DNA from: Thiotrichales bacterium
Lineage (GTDB): Bacteria > Pseudomonadota > Gammaproteobacteria > Francisellales > CACEW01
DNA length: 64,000 nucleotides
Assembly: GCA_947476405.1 (NCBI GenBank)
Contig: CANJQG010000003.1
Coordinates: 1 to 64,000, forward strand
Direction of reading: 5' to 3'
Shown piece by piece: positions 43,544 to 53,008 of the stretch (positions are counted from its first letter, which is position 1; the number at the start of each line of letters is the position of its first letter). The notes beneath the pieces are model-generated. The model saw nothing but the letters and a program-made list of their open reading frames with translations, searched no databases and was not told the DNA's origin. The position numbers were made by a program, and so were the translations under genes.

Positions 43544-45519
43544 GACTTTACCTCCATTCCTGAACTTCTTAACAAGGCGTCCACCGTCGGCAAACGCCCT
43601 CTAAATTTGACAAACACATCCATCGCATCAACTGCCCCCCCCAAGGCTAAAACCGTTTCACGAAACAGCAAGCCCAATTCCCGAGAATAGACTCCTTCTT
43701 CTTCAAAACGGCTAAAAGCATCACAAGATAAAACTTCTGCCCATTTATAACTGTAATAGCCAGCCGAATAACCTCCCGCAAAAATATGACCAAAACTATG
43801 AACAAAGCGATTGTAATCAGGAACGAGCAGAATGGCTGTTTTTTGACGCACTGTTTTTAACAGATCGAGAATATCTGACGCGCTATTTAAATGCAGGGTT
43901 TCATGGAGACGCAAATCAAAAATAGCGAATTCTAATTGACGCAGCATGTGCAAGGGCGCTTGAAAATGGCGGCTTTTTAATAATTGATCCCTCAAATCAG
44001 CAGGCAAATCATGCAGAACGTCTTTCTGCCAGGCAAAATTTTCCATAAACTGACTGGGTAATTCAACCGCATCCCAAGCGACTCCGCTGATTCCAGCAAC
44101 ATCTGGCTCATCCACCCGCGTTAGAATATGCTGTAAAACATGGCCCATTTCGTGAAACAGCGTAATCAGATCATCATGGGTTAAACAAGGCTCCAACCCC
44201 TCTCCTGCCGACAAAAAATTAGCCGTCAAAAAAGCAATGGGATCTTGCTGGCGCCCGCCTTTAAAGACACGCCCCTGACAATCATCCATCCAGGCACCTG
44301 AACGCTTCTGCGGACGCGCATACAAGTCAAAATAAATCCCACCTCGCAATTGATTACTTTCATCATACACTTCAAAAAACTGCACATCCGGATGCCAGGC
44401 CTCCACTTTCACTTCCTGATAACGCAGGCCAAAAACGCGCTGCAATAATTCAAAAAAGCGATTCAATACTTTCGAAATGGGAAAATAGGGCCGCAGCTCT
44501 TCTTCTGAAAAGCCGAACATCTCTTGCTTCAAAAGCTCAGAATAATACGGCACATCATAGGATTCTAACTGACCTGCAAAACCTTTCTGTTTGGCGAATG
44601 CCGTCAGGTTTTTAATTTCAGCCTCGGCATAAGGCCGACTCTTCACACAGAGATCTTCTAAAAAAGTGAAAACCGCTTCTACAGAAGGGGCCATTTTATT
44701 CGCCAGCGAATAATGCGCATAATCTTTAAAACCCAATAAAGAAGCCTGCTTTTGCTTGAGGTTCACAATTTTAACCATGATCTCTGAATTATCAAAACCC
44801 GCCTCGCCCAGATCAGACGCACGCGTCACATAAGCCTGATAAAAACGCTGACGCACAGCGCGATTTTCTGCATAATTCATTAAGACGACATAGGTGGGCG
44901 CATCGATGCCAAACACATAGCCTTTCAGCCCCTTTTGCGCGGCCTTGCTTGCAGCATGCGCCAGGATATGCCCTGGAATGCCTGACAATTCAGCAGAGTC
45001 CTCAATATGAGCACTCCAAGCATCCGTTGCATCCATGACATGCTGATCAAATTGCGTAGAAAGTTCGGACAGCTCTGTTTCAATCTCCTTATACGTCAAC
45101 TGATCGGCATCATTTAAGGCCACCCCCGCCAAGCGAAAATCACGGAGTGCATGCTCAACAACCTTTTGCTGGGCTGCAGTTAGGCTTATCAATTCAGGAG
45201 AAGCGGCGATTTTTTCATAGATTTGATACAAAGCGCGATCCTGCCCCATTTCAACCTGATAAATAGTCAGCTGAGCAATCCCCGCCTCATACACCTCACG
45301 CAATTCAGGGGTGTTTTTAACCGCATTCAAGTGACTGATAGGAGACCAAAAACGACCTAATTCATCATGAAATAATGCCAGCGGCTCGACGACATTCATG
45401 TAATGAGGGCAAGATTGCGATTTGACCTCAATCAATAACTGACGCCCTCGATTTAAAAGTGCTTCCAAATTTGGATTCACTTGAGATAAATCAAAGTTAA
45501 AATCAACATTCACCTTCAT
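43540..45519 (-). CDS. prlC: oligopeptidase A
   Basis: A zinc metallopeptidase of the M3 family that degrades short peptides in the cytoplasm. The zinc motif is HEMGHVLQH with the downstream third-ligand Glu in VELPSQFMENFAW. At 659 residues it is near the 680 of E. coli PrlC. It is first in a minus-strand operon with dut, algC and the gcvR-like gene. Confidence 0.95.
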   Translation of the reverse strand: MKVNVDFNFDLSQVNPNLEALLNRGRQLLIEVKSQSCPHYMNVVEPLALFHDELGRFWSPISHLNAVKNTPELREVYEAGIAQLTIYQVEMGQDRALYQIYEKIAASPELISLTAAQQKVVEHALRDFRLAGVALNDADQLTYKEIETELSELSTQFDQHVMDATDAWSAHIEDSAELSGIPGHILAHAASKAAQKGLKGYVFGIDAPTYVVLMNYAENRAVRQRFYQAYVTRASDLGEAGFDNSEIMVKIVNLKQKQASLLGFKDYAHYSLANKMAPSVEAVFTFLEDLCVKSRPYAEAEIKNLTAFAKQKGFAGQLESYDVPYYSELLKQEMFGFSEEELRPYFPISKVLNRFFELLQRVFGLRYQEVKVEAWHPDVQFFEVYDESNQLRGGIYFDLYARPQKRSGAWMDDCQGRVFKGGRQQDPIAFLTANFLSAGEGLEPCLTHDDLITLFHEMGHVLQHILTRVDEPDVAGISGVAWDAVELPSQFMENFAWQKDVLHDLPADLRDQLLKSRHFQAPLHMLRQLEFAIFDLRLHETLHLNSASDILDLLKTVRQKTAILLVPDYNRFVHSFGHIFAGGYSAGYYSYKWAEVLSCDAFSRFEEEGVYSRELGLLFRETVLALGGAVDAMDVFVKFRGRLPTVDALLRSSGMEVKS

Positions 45520-45590
45520 GACACGCCCCTCAGCTAATAAATCAAGTCATGATAAGCTTTATTCAAAATCTGTCAACAAGGACAATGGAC

Positions 45591-45620
45591 TTGCAAGCAT
45601 CAAAGAAATACTATTATAAT
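45591..45620 (+). promoter_or_regulatory. promoter of the 131-residue hypothetical gene
   Basis: TTGCAA (45591-45596), an 18-base spacer and TATAAT (45615-45620). A short ATG frame of 11 codons begins six bases after the box, just before the main ATG at 45638. Confidence 0.55.
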
Positions 45621-45637
45621 TCGCCAATGCTAACAAA

Positions 45638-46033
45638 ATGGATACAAATATCATGCTCATGAAAGCTGAAGAAGAAGAAAAATATACTGAAATAAAAATC
45701 ACCCAAGGCCTAAGAAAAAGCAAAAAAGACCTGAAAAAATATCTTGGACGTCGCACTGGGAGCAAGATATTTAATCAGTATGGACAGCAGCCCAAGGAGA
45801 TCATCACTCTGATCGATATCCTCTTGAGCGAGATAAAAAAAGAAAGCTGGCGATGCCTCCCCCCCTCATACTGGGCGCTGCTCACTCTTATCACAACCAC
45901 CATAGAAAAGGGTGTAGAATTCTGGAAAATTGAAAAAGCCGCTCCAGATGATATCCTCTCCGCACTCTTAACCTGGAAACCAGGAGAGGGTGAAGCGAGT
46001 GAAGCATGCGCAAGCACACCGAGCCGAAAATGA
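45638..46033 (+). CDS. hypothetical protein, lysine-rich N-terminus
   Basis: A 131-residue unrecognised protein. The N-terminal half is highly charged (KSKKDLKKYLGRRTGSKIFNQ), the middle carries a hydrophobic stretch (YWALLTLITTTIEKG), and the C-terminus is acidic and small-residue rich. No domain is recognised. A competing frame lies on the other strand, so coding is moderately certain; the good promoter upstream supports it. Confidence 0.5.
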   Translation: MDTNIMLMKAEEEEKYTEIKITQGLRKSKKDLKKYLGRRTGSKIFNQYGQQPKEIITLIDILLSEIKKESWRCLPPSYWALLTLITTTIEKGVEFWKIEKAAPDDILSALLTWKPGEGEASEACASTPSRK

Positions 46034-46063
46034 TAATCAACCGGGTACGACACTTAAAAGTAC

Positions 46064-46093
46064 GTGACAAGCCGCCTATATTCTTGCTATAAT
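46064..46093 (+). promoter_or_regulatory. promoter positioned for a leaderless mRNA
   Basis: GTGACA (46064-46069), an 18-base spacer and TATAAT (46088-46093) followed by GAACCC and the ATG at 46100. Transcription would start about seven bases after the box, at or beside the A of the start codon. Confidence 0.6.
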
Positions 46094-46099
46094 GAACCC

Positions 46100-46408
46100 A
46101 TGAAGATAGAAAAACCTAATTTAAAACCCACCATCCAACTGGCTCAAACAGATTGGCAAACGATGGAGCGCGATGTCTCCTTGGCGCATGAAGTCATCAC
46201 TCGGCATCATGATGCTGATGAAGGCCCGATGTCGGTTTATCTCCAGGAAGCCACGATCTCCCTTGAAGGCAGCATTAACATCAAACAGGCGGGCTGGGTT
46301 GTAGAGCTACAGGAACAATACGAAATACAATATGGCGAAGAAAAAGGTGATGAAGTACTCAAGCGAGTCTTGACTGCACTTCTCACTCACGGGACAACCA
46401 TTCATTAA
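46100..46408 (+). CDS. hypothetical protein upstream of trmB
   Basis: A 102-residue protein starting at the ATG at 46100, whose promoter is so close that no room is left for a 5' leader. It is not recognised. It contains a histidine-acidic segment (EVITRHHDADEGPMSVYLQEATI) and a C-terminal charged helix (EKGDEVLKRVLTALLTHG). It ends one base before trmB and is likely co-transcribed. Confidence 0.65.
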   Translation: MKIEKPNLKPTIQLAQTDWQTMERDVSLAHEVITRHHDADEGPMSVYLQEATISLEGSINIKQAGWVVELQEQYEIQYGEEKGDEVLKRVLTALLTHGTTIH

Positions 46409-46409
46409 A

Positions 46410-47099
46410 ATGCATTTACGACAAATCAAAAGTTTTGCACTTCGACAAGGTCGCATGACCCGAGCCCAAAAAGAAGCGATGGATTTGCTTTGGCCACAAT
46501 TTAGCATTGACTCCAAAACTCAAAATTTTGCAGACACCCTCAGCCTGTATTCTGAAATTGTTCTGGAAATTGGTTTTGGCATGGGCGATGCACTGCTCGC
46601 CATGGCACAAGCAGAACCCCATAAACTCTTTATTGGTATTGAAGTCCATGGTCCGGGTGTCGGCCGTCTCTTACACTTGATTGGAGAACATCAAGTTCAA
46701 AATATTCGGGTCATCCAATGCGATGCAATGACTGTTTTACAGGATTTTTTCCCTGCTGATTCACTCAATCAAGTCCATTTGTTTTTCCCTGATCCCTGGC
46801 CCAAAAAACGGCATTTTAAACGCCGAATTGTCCAAACTGAATTTGCCAATCTCATCGCACAAAAATTAAAGCTTTATGGCATTTTTCACCTGGCCACAGA
46901 TTGGAAGGATTACGCACAGCACATGATGAAAACACTTTCAAACGCTCCTTCTTTTATCAATCTAGCGGGGATCAATCAGTATGCAGACCGCACAGGGCGC
47001 CCCCTCACTAAATTTGAAAATCGAGGCATCCAATTAGGACATGAAATTTTTGATCTACGCTTTCAAAAAAATAGCTTTACAACTCCCTCTAAAATCTGA
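46410..47099 (+). CDS. trmB: tRNA (guanine-N7-)-methyltransferase
   Basis: It methylates G46 in tRNAs. The 229-residue protein has the SAM-binding motif LEIGFGMGDALLAMA, and the conserved VHLFFPDPWPKKRHFKRRIVQ and TGRPLTKFENRG motifs that mark the family. It starts one base after the 102-residue hypothetical gene, whose promoter probably serves both. Confidence 0.96.
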   Translation: MHLRQIKSFALRQGRMTRAQKEAMDLLWPQFSIDSKTQNFADTLSLYSEIVLEIGFGMGDALLAMAQAEPHKLFIGIEVHGPGVGRLLHLIGEHQVQNIRVIQCDAMTVLQDFFPADSLNQVHLFFPDPWPKKRHFKRRIVQTEFANLIAQKLKLYGIFHLATDWKDYAQHMMKTLSNAPSFINLAGINQYADRTGRPLTKFENRGIQLGHEIFDLRFQKNSFTTPSKI

Positions 47100-47186
47100 T
47101 AGAATCCCCGGGCTCTCCTTGCCTCAGCCCTTCGATGGGTCGTATCAAGAAGGCTTAAATAACCATTTAATCCATAAGGAGTTAAC
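47100..47186 (+). promoter_or_regulatory. possible ribosomal-protein leader of rpsF
   Basis: The 87 bases between trmB and rpsF contain a GGGCT / AGCCC inverted repeat with a CCGGG context (about 47108-47132) and an AAGGAG ribosome-binding site at 47176-47181. Leaders of rpsF often bind S6:S18 to give feedback control. The match here is suggestive only. Confidence 0.3.
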
Positions 47187-47531
47187 ATGAAACACTACGA
47201 AGTGGTCCTGATGCTTCATCCTGACCAAAGCGAACAGGCAACAGCGATTGTTGGTCGCTATGTCGAGATGATCAAGGCCAAAGGCGGTCAAATTCATCGC
47301 CAAGAAGACTGGGGCCGTAAATCTCTAGCTTACCCAATCAACAAATTACACAAAGCACATTATGCCGTGCTCAATATCGAATTAAACCCAACTGATTTGA
47401 AAGAATTAACGGACGGCTTTCGTTTCAATGATTTTGTGCTGCGTTACCTCGTCAGCAATATGGATGAAGCGGTCACCGCGCCTTCTGTTATGCTGGAACC
47501 CCGCAAAATCAACGAACATCAAGACAACTAG
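47187..47531 (+). CDS. rpsF: 30S ribosomal protein S6
   Basis: A small-subunit protein that pairs with S18 and binds 16S rRNA in the platform. The 114-residue protein carries the family start MKHYEVVLMLHPDQSEQA and the GGQIHRQEDWGRKSLAYPI motif. AAGGAG lies six bases before the ATG. First of the rpsF-rpsR-rplI operon. Confidence 0.97.
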   Translation: MKHYEVVLMLHPDQSEQATAIVGRYVEMIKAKGGQIHRQEDWGRKSLAYPINKLHKAHYAVLNIELNPTDLKELTDGFRFNDFVLRYLVSNMDEAVTAPSVMLEPRKINEHQDN

Positions 47532-47540
47532 GAGAATAGA

Positions 47541-47759
47541 ATGAGTGGACGTAGAAAAGCCTGTCGTTTTTCCTCTGAAAACGGCTTGAAAATTGATTAT
47601 AAAGATATTCCTTTATTAAAAGAATACATTGCAGAAAACGGTAAGATTGTTCCCAGCCGCATCACAGGTACTGCTGCGAAATATCAGCGCAAGCTGGCTG
47701 CAGCTATTAAAGTAGCACGCTTTTTGGCATTATTGCCTTATTGCGATCGTCATAAATAA
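47541..47759 (+). CDS. rpsR: 30S ribosomal protein S18
   Basis: A 72-residue protein that forms a complex with S6 in the platform of the small subunit. Motifs DYKDIPLLKEYIAENGKIVPS and ITGTAAKYQRKLAAAIKVAR are typical. AGGAG precedes its ATG. It lies between rpsF and rplI. Confidence 0.97.
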   Translation: MSGRRKACRFSSENGLKIDYKDIPLLKEYIAENGKIVPSRITGTAAKYQRKLAAAIKVARFLALLPYCDRHK

Positions 47760-47771
47760 GAGGACCCTATC

Positions 47772-48218
47772 ATGCAAGTTATTTTACGTGAAAAAATTAG
47801 AAAACTCGGCAACCTAGGCGAGCTTGTTAATGTTAAACCGGGTTATGCGCGCAATTTCCTCATTCCTGGCAAAAAAGGAATGATGGCAACCAAAGCAAAC
47901 CTGGCTCGCTTTGAAGCAGAAAGAGCGGAACTTGAGCGCCTTGCTCAAGAAACCCTAGACGGCGCTCAAACACGCTCTAATCAGCTCCAAGCATTAGTCA
48001 TTAGCCTAAGCGCAAGCGCGGGCGAAGGTGGAAAACTCTTTGGTTCGATTGGAACACGTGATATTGCAGACGCTATCACCAAAGCAGGCGTTGAAGTGCA
48101 CAAACATGAAATCAGAATGCCCAATGGTGTGATTCGCCAAACTGGCGAGTATGAAATCAGCGTGCATTTGCATACGGATATCGACACACCCATCAAAATC
48201 AGCATCACTGCTGAGTAA
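47772..48218 (+). CDS. rplI: 50S ribosomal protein L9
   Basis: A large-subunit protein of 148 residues with the signature MQVILREKIRKLGNLGELV, then GYARNFLIP, followed by a long central helix and the C-terminal domain. AAGAGGA lies before the start. Last gene of the operon and followed by a strong terminator. Confidence 0.97.
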   Translation: MQVILREKIRKLGNLGELVNVKPGYARNFLIPGKKGMMATKANLARFEAERAELERLAQETLDGAQTRSNQLQALVISLSASAGEGGKLFGSIGTRDIADAITKAGVEVHKHEIRMPNGVIRQTGEYEISVHLHTDIDTPIKISITAE

Positions 48219-48242
48219 CGTCTACCCCCAGGGATAGACAAA

Positions 48243-48284
48243 GGCCCTCTTGAAGCGCTGCGCTTTAAAGAGGGCCTTTTTTTT
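48243..48284 (+). terminator. rho-independent terminator of the rpsF operon
   Basis: GGCCCTCTT (48243-48251) pairs with AAGAGGGCC (48268-48276), with an inner AAGCG/CGCTT pairing, followed by eight T residues. It lies 25 bases after rplI. Confidence 0.92.
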
Positions 48285-48285
48285 G

Positions 48286-48742
48286 GAAAATATTTCAGAA
48301 AAAAACAAGGCTATGATAGGATGCTTTTTCTTATTTTTAGATCACCTATCACAACCCTTCTCGCTAGGAGAAAAATGGAGACACTCTTGTCTCCGAGGTC
48401 CAGTATAACCCAGACATTTTAAAAATCTAAAGTTTTTTCATAATATTTTGTTACATTCAAATGATAAGAACCTTACGAAGATCAAATAAGGCGCAGCATC
48501 ATATCGCAATTTCAGTCTTAAAATATAGATTTTCAATGACAGTTATGAAATCACAAGATTTAGGGATTTTTTAGATATTGAAATACCAGACTTGCCTATT
48601 TGTAGCATTTGCAAGATCCATTTAATTTTGCCAAAAAATAAAAATTAATATATAAAATACAAACCCACTCACCCTAAATAAAACTGACACAAATCGTATA
48701 TTTAAAGACTTTGGGCTTGTTTTAGGACGCCCAAGTGCACAT
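48286..48742. other. long AT-rich intergenic region
   Basis: About 450 bases between the rplI terminator and the rluC stop hold no convincing gene. A 6-bp hairpin GGAGAC / GTCTCC lies at 48377-48394. The rest is AT-rich without recognisable structure and could hold a small RNA or the relic of a lost gene. Confidence 0.4.
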
Positions 48743-49651
48743 TTACAAACAAACGCCTGCCTTTTCCCATTCAGGCCCGAAAGGCGCAACAAACTTATAA
48801 GTCTGGCCTTCCCAAGCAAAAATAACCTGATAAGCATGAAGGAACATTCGCTTCAGACCTGTTTTATGAAAAAACTCACGATTAAATTTGAAATCTCCAT
48901 ACTTGTCATCTCCCACAATCGAATGCTGTGCTGCCTGACAATGGATGCGAATTTGATGTTGACGCCCGGTATGCAACAATGCCGATAAATACGTGACAGG
49001 CCCCATTTTTTGTAAGATTTGAAAGGTCGTCAATGAAGGCTTTCCTTCAACAGGTAATTCAATTCGATTCAAATTTTTAGGCCATTCGCCCTTAACCAAC
49101 ATATGGTACGTTTTTTTAAAATCACGATCACGCAGAAGAGCATGCAGGCCTTTCAAAACACTTGGTTTTTTTGCAATTAGCAAACAACCCGAAGTCTCTT
49201 TATCAATTCGATGCGCCAATTCAATAAATTTAAGATCAGGACGATCAATCCGCAAGGCTTCAATCAGCCCCACTCGCGTATCACTTCCGGCATGCACTGA
49301 GACACCAGAAGGCTTATTAATGACCATAAAATCATCATTCTCAAATAAGAGACAGGTTTTTACCCAAACTTGTTGATCGCTATTTAACTGCGTAATCGGT
49401 TTTAAAACAGGTTCCTCTTGAATCAAGGGAGGAATACGAATTTCGTCATTTAAAATCAAGCGATAATCTGCATCTACTCGTTTTTTATTGACACGGACCT
49501 CTCCTTTTCGCAAAAGGCGATAAATCCGAGTTTTAGGCACATTTTTTAAAAGACGAAACAGGCAATTATCCAAGCGCTGCCCCTCATCCCGATCAGTGAC
49601 CAGATGAAACTGAACGGGTGTTTTAACGGGTCTTTCTTCAGAAGCATTCAT
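48743..49651 (-). CDS. rluC: 23S rRNA pseudouridine synthase RluC
   Basis: It makes pseudouridines in 23S rRNA. The N-terminal S4 domain (GQRLDNCLFRLLKNVPKTRIYRLLRKGEVRVN) precedes the catalytic domain with ELAHRIDKETSGCLLIAK, where the Asp is the nucleophile. The product has 302 residues. It overlaps the MFS gene by four bases, so the two are co-transcribed. Confidence 0.93.
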   Translation of the reverse strand: MNASEERPVKTPVQFHLVTDRDEGQRLDNCLFRLLKNVPKTRIYRLLRKGEVRVNKKRVDADYRLILNDEIRIPPLIQEEPVLKPITQLNSDQQVWVKTCLLFENDDFMVINKPSGVSVHAGSDTRVGLIEALRIDRPDLKFIELAHRIDKETSGCLLIAKKPSVLKGLHALLRDRDFKKTYHMLVKGEWPKNLNRIELPVEGKPSLTTFQILQKMGPVTYLSALLHTGRQHQIRIHCQAAQHSIVGDDKYGDFKFNREFFHKTGLKRMFLHAYQVIFAWEGQTYKFVAPFGPEWEKAGVCL

Positions 49652-50874
49652 TTATTAATCCTTAGTAAAATAACGGAAAAGCCCGTAGCCACTGCTGCTA
49701 CAATGATTGGCAACAGCGGCGAAACATGCAAAAGCATCCCTAAAAATAAAGCTAATATTCCCCAGGTCAATCCAAACACCGCACCTGCGCCCCCCATGAC
49801 CCGGCCTTGCTCATCAGAATTAACGGCATTGGAAAACAGGGCCATTAAACAGGTATAAACCAAACAATCTGATGAGGCTAAGAAAAATCCAGCAATCCAC
49901 TGAACACTTAAATCCCTTCCAAAAATAGAGAGCAAAATAAAAATAAACATGCTCGTCAAACCCAATAAAGTGAGAAAACGCAATGGAAATCGTTTCAATA
50001 AAAAAGGCTGCAACCATAGGGTCATGGATAAAAAACTAAATCCAATTAAGGCATAAAAAAAACTAACCTCCACAGGGGTTTGCCCAAAATGACTACTCAG
50101 CAATACGGGAATCGTTTGCACATAAGCGCCCCAGCCCATTTGCATTAAAAAGAAAATGGCAGTTAGAAACGCAACACGCTTATCCAGAAATACAAATTTA
50201 CAGGTTGTAATCACGCTTAAAATACGAATAGGTCGCTTAGACCGCTGACCATTACTATCTTTCAATAAGCAAAAAATAGAAAGCGTATTTAAAGTCGCCA
50301 GCACCGCCGCACTCAAAAAAGTCCATTCAGAACCATGCGCAGAACCTGCAAAATGATAGGCCGTCGCACTCACCAATGGACCAAACACAAACCCAATAGA
50401 CGCAGCCAAGACCACCCAGCCCAAATTACGTGCCCGCACCGCTTCCGGACTAATATCAATAATAATCGCCTGAGCCAAAGGAAAAGAACTTGAAAAGAAT
50501 CCATTTAACAAACGACTTGCCAAAAACAACCCGGCACTGCCCGCCAGCAAACTCATGTATGAAAACACATAACTTAAGGCGACCAATCCCAGCGCACTAC
50601 CCAAAACCCAGCGTCGCCCAAAGCGATCCGATAATTCACCTAAAAAAGGAGAGCCAAAAAAAATCCCACCCGCCCAAAGCGCCAGCGAAAATCCATACAA
50701 AAATTCACGCGTTCCAATTGAAACCCCTGGCTGCAAAATAGGGGAATGAGCACTTAAAAAAAGATCGGGCATCAAAGGAAAAATAAGCCCCATACCCATT
50801 GTATCCAAGACAATTGCAACCAAAACAACTGCAATAATGACATTATTTTTTTTCATATTATTAACCCAGAACAC
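49648..50874 (-). CDS. MFS transporter of the TetA/drug-efflux type
   Basis: A 408-residue major facilitator protein with 12 hydrophobic segments. The signature between helices 2 and 3 is FLGELSDRFGRRWVLG, and the motif RLLNGFFSSSFPLAQAIIIDIS in helix 5 fits the TCR/Tet drug:proton antiporter subfamily. It may export a drug or a metabolite; the substrate is unknown. The rluC start overlaps its stop. Confidence 0.88.
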   Translation of the reverse strand: MFWVNNMKKNNVIIAVVLVAIVLDTMGMGLIFPLMPDLFLSAHSPILQPGVSIGTREFLYGFSLALWAGGIFFGSPFLGELSDRFGRRWVLGSALGLVALSYVFSYMSLLAGSAGLFLASRLLNGFFSSSFPLAQAIIIDISPEAVRARNLGWVVLAASIGFVFGPLVSATAYHFAGSAHGSEWTFLSAAVLATLNTLSIFCLLKDSNGQRSKRPIRILSVITTCKFVFLDKRVAFLTAIFFLMQMGWGAYVQTIPVLLSSHFGQTPVEVSFFYALIGFSFLSMTLWLQPFLLKRFPLRFLTLLGLTSMFIFILLSIFGRDLSVQWIAGFFLASSDCLVYTCLMALFSNAVNSDEQGRVMGGAGAVFGLTWGILALFLGMLLHVSPLLPIIVAAVATGFSVILLRINK

Positions 50875-50939
50875 CCTTTACAAAAACCACAAAAGCAGCA
50901 TAAAATCACAGCACGCATTATAACAGCAAGGTTCATCCT

Positions 50940-51521
50940 ATGTACAGCTTAATTTTATTTGCCTACCTACTTGGCTCGGTAAACAGCGCCATCATTGTTT
51001 GCAAACTAGCAGGCCTGCCGTCTCCTCGCACCATTGGGTCCGGAAACCCAGGCGCGACCAATGTTTTACGCTTAGGAAGCAAAAAAGCAGCGGCATGCAC
51101 TTTGCTCGGCGATGTCTTAAAAGGAATCATCCCCATCCTGATAGGCCACGGCTTTCATTTACCCCCAAGTGTGCTTTGCTGGATTGCACTGGCTGCTATT
51201 TTAGGACATATCTACCCCCTCTATTTTGGATTCAAAGGAGGAAAAGGCGTGGCCACCGCAATGGGCTGTGTCTTTGCCATTCATTTCCTATTAGGCATAT
51301 GCGTCGGCGCCACATGGTTAATCTCAGCTAAAACAAGCCGCTATTCTTCTCTATCCTCGATGATTTCAATGACCTTAATGCCTTTTTTTGCACTTGTATT
51401 GATTGGCCCAGACAGCTTTATTCCCTTACTTTTGATCACTCTTTTTATTTTAATCCGCCACCGCTCGAATATCCAAAAATTAAGACTTGGACAAGAATCT
51501 AAAATCTTCCAAAAAAAATAA
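50940..51521 (+). CDS. plsY: glycerol-3-phosphate acyltransferase PlsY
   Basis: An inner-membrane enzyme that acylates glycerol 3-phosphate from acyl-phosphate, the first step of phospholipid synthesis. The 193-residue protein has about five membrane segments and the motifs SGNPGATNVLR, FKGGKGVATAMG and IRHRSNIQKLRLG. It is separately transcribed between the MFS gene and the lpxL-like gene. Confidence 0.95.
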   Translation: MYSLILFAYLLGSVNSAIIVCKLAGLPSPRTIGSGNPGATNVLRLGSKKAAACTLLGDVLKGIIPILIGHGFHLPPSVLCWIALAAILGHIYPLYFGFKGGKGVATAMGCVFAIHFLLGICVGATWLISAKTSRYSSLSSMISMTLMPFFALVLIGPDSFIPLLLITLFILIRHRSNIQKLRLGQESKIFQKK

Positions 51522-51549
51522 AAATAAAATAAAATTTCACCGCCACTGC

Positions 51550-52437
51550 TTAATAAACAGACGGCTCGCCCAAAGGCCGCGTTTTGAAACGCCGATGCAC
51601 CCAGAGATATTGGTCGGGATAGAGGCGCACATGGGCTTCGATCAGGGCATTGATCCGCAATGTATCTGCTTCATCATCTCCACTCGGAAAATTTTCTAAA
51701 ACTGGAAAAGTCATCACCCGATAACCGCCGCCATCCGGCAAGCGATGCATAAAAATAGGCATCACTTGTGCACGACCCAGCTTAGCAAGAATTGACGTAC
51801 CGACAATAGTCGCTGCTTTGGCATGAAAAAACGGTACAAATACACTGCGAACCCTTCCAAAATCTTGATCCGGCGCATACCACAGAATGGCTTTTTTACG
51901 CAATACTTTGACCATTCCCAAAACATTTTCGTGCGCAATCATATACTTCACCAAGCGCTTGCGAGAACGATAAACCAAATCATTAAACAACGAGTGACGA
52001 CTTTTTTTATACACCAAACCCCCATTCGGAATCCGCTGCGCAAACTGGCGACAAAACACTTCCAGACAATCAAAATGGGCGCTGAGACCAATAATACCTT
52101 GATCCTTCGCCACCGCTGCACGATAATTTTCTTCACCATCCCAATAAAAAGGAATTTTATTAAAACGCTGATCACTCATCAGCCAGGCCATTAGCCCTTC
52201 CATCCCCGCCATGCCCAAACTTTTAAACGAATTCACACGAATACGTTTACGTTCGGCCTCTGTTTTTTCGGGGAAACAGAGCTTTAAATTCACATCTGCA
52301 ATATGACGACGTTTTTTCATCAGCCTCATCGTGATTAAACCTAAGACTGAGCCTAATTTTAACTGTGTTTTGTAGGGCAACAAAACCAACAAGCGCGCCA
52401 AACCCACAGCCGAATAAAATCCTAGTTTTTTAAACAT
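51550..52437 (-). CDS. LpxL/LpxM-type lipid A acyltransferase
   Basis: An inner-membrane-bound acyltransferase that adds secondary acyl chains to lipid A. A membrane-spanning N-terminus (YSAVGLARLLVLLPYKTQL) is followed by the catalytic HX4D/E-type motif in GLSAHFDCLEVF and by ALWYAPDQDFG-type substrate residues (ILWYAPDQDFGR). The product has 295 residues. It is on the minus strand behind dcd with a gap of three bases. Confidence 0.92.
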   Translation of the reverse strand: MFKKLGFYSAVGLARLLVLLPYKTQLKLGSVLGLITMRLMKKRRHIADVNLKLCFPEKTEAERKRIRVNSFKSLGMAGMEGLMAWLMSDQRFNKIPFYWDGEENYRAAVAKDQGIIGLSAHFDCLEVFCRQFAQRIPNGGLVYKKSRHSLFNDLVYRSRKRLVKYMIAHENVLGMVKVLRKKAILWYAPDQDFGRVRSVFVPFFHAKAATIVGTSILAKLGRAQVMPIFMHRLPDGGGYRVMTFPVLENFPSGDDEADTLRINALIEAHVRLYPDQYLWVHRRFKTRPLGEPSVY

Positions 52438-52440
52438 GTC

Positions 52441-53004
52441 CTATGTCCGTGGCAAAGTCACGCCTTTCTGCCCCTGATACTTACCTCCACGATCTTTATA
52501 GGAAGTCAAACAATCTTCATCTGATTCTAAAAAAAGCATTTGCGCAACCCCTTCAAACGCATATATTTTAGCAGGCAAAGGTGTGGTATTCGAAAACTCT
52601 AGAGTGACATGACCCTCCCATTCTGGTTCTAAAGGGGTGACATTCACAATAATACCACAGCGTGCATAGGTGGATTTACCGAGACAAATAGTCAGCACAT
52701 TGCGCGGAATCCGAAAATACTCCACCGTCCGCGCGAGCGCAAAAGAATTAGGTGGAATAATACAAACATCCCCTACAAAATCAACAAAATTTTTGGCATC
52801 AAAGGCTTTGGGATCCACAATCGTTGAATTGATATTCGTGAAAATCTTAAACTCATTCGCACAGCGCACATCATAACCATAACTCGAAGTGCCATACGAA
52901 ATAATTTTTTGTCCATCCCGTGTACGCACTTGCCCTGCATCAAAAGGCTCAATCATGCCAGCCTGCGCTTTTTCAACGATCCAACGATCTGCTTTAATCG
53001 ACAT
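52441..53004 (-). CDS. dcd: dCTP deaminase
   Basis: It deaminates dCTP to dUTP, supplying the dTMP pathway with Dut. The 187-residue protein has the family start MSIKADRWIVEKAQ, the conserved SSYGYDVRC and the substrate motifs LGKSTYARCGI and TPLEPEWEGHVTLEFSN. It follows apbC by four bases; the order apbC-dcd is frequent in gammaproteobacteria. Confidence 0.96.
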   Translation of the reverse strand: MSIKADRWIVEKAQAGMIEPFDAGQVRTRDGQKIISYGTSSYGYDVRCANEFKIFTNINSTIVDPKAFDAKNFVDFVGDVCIIPPNSFALARTVEYFRIPRNVLTICLGKSTYARCGIIVNVTPLEPEWEGHVTLEFSNTTPLPAKIYAFEGVAQMLFLESDEDCLTSYKDRGGKYQGQKGVTLPRT

Positions 53005-53008
53005 ATTT

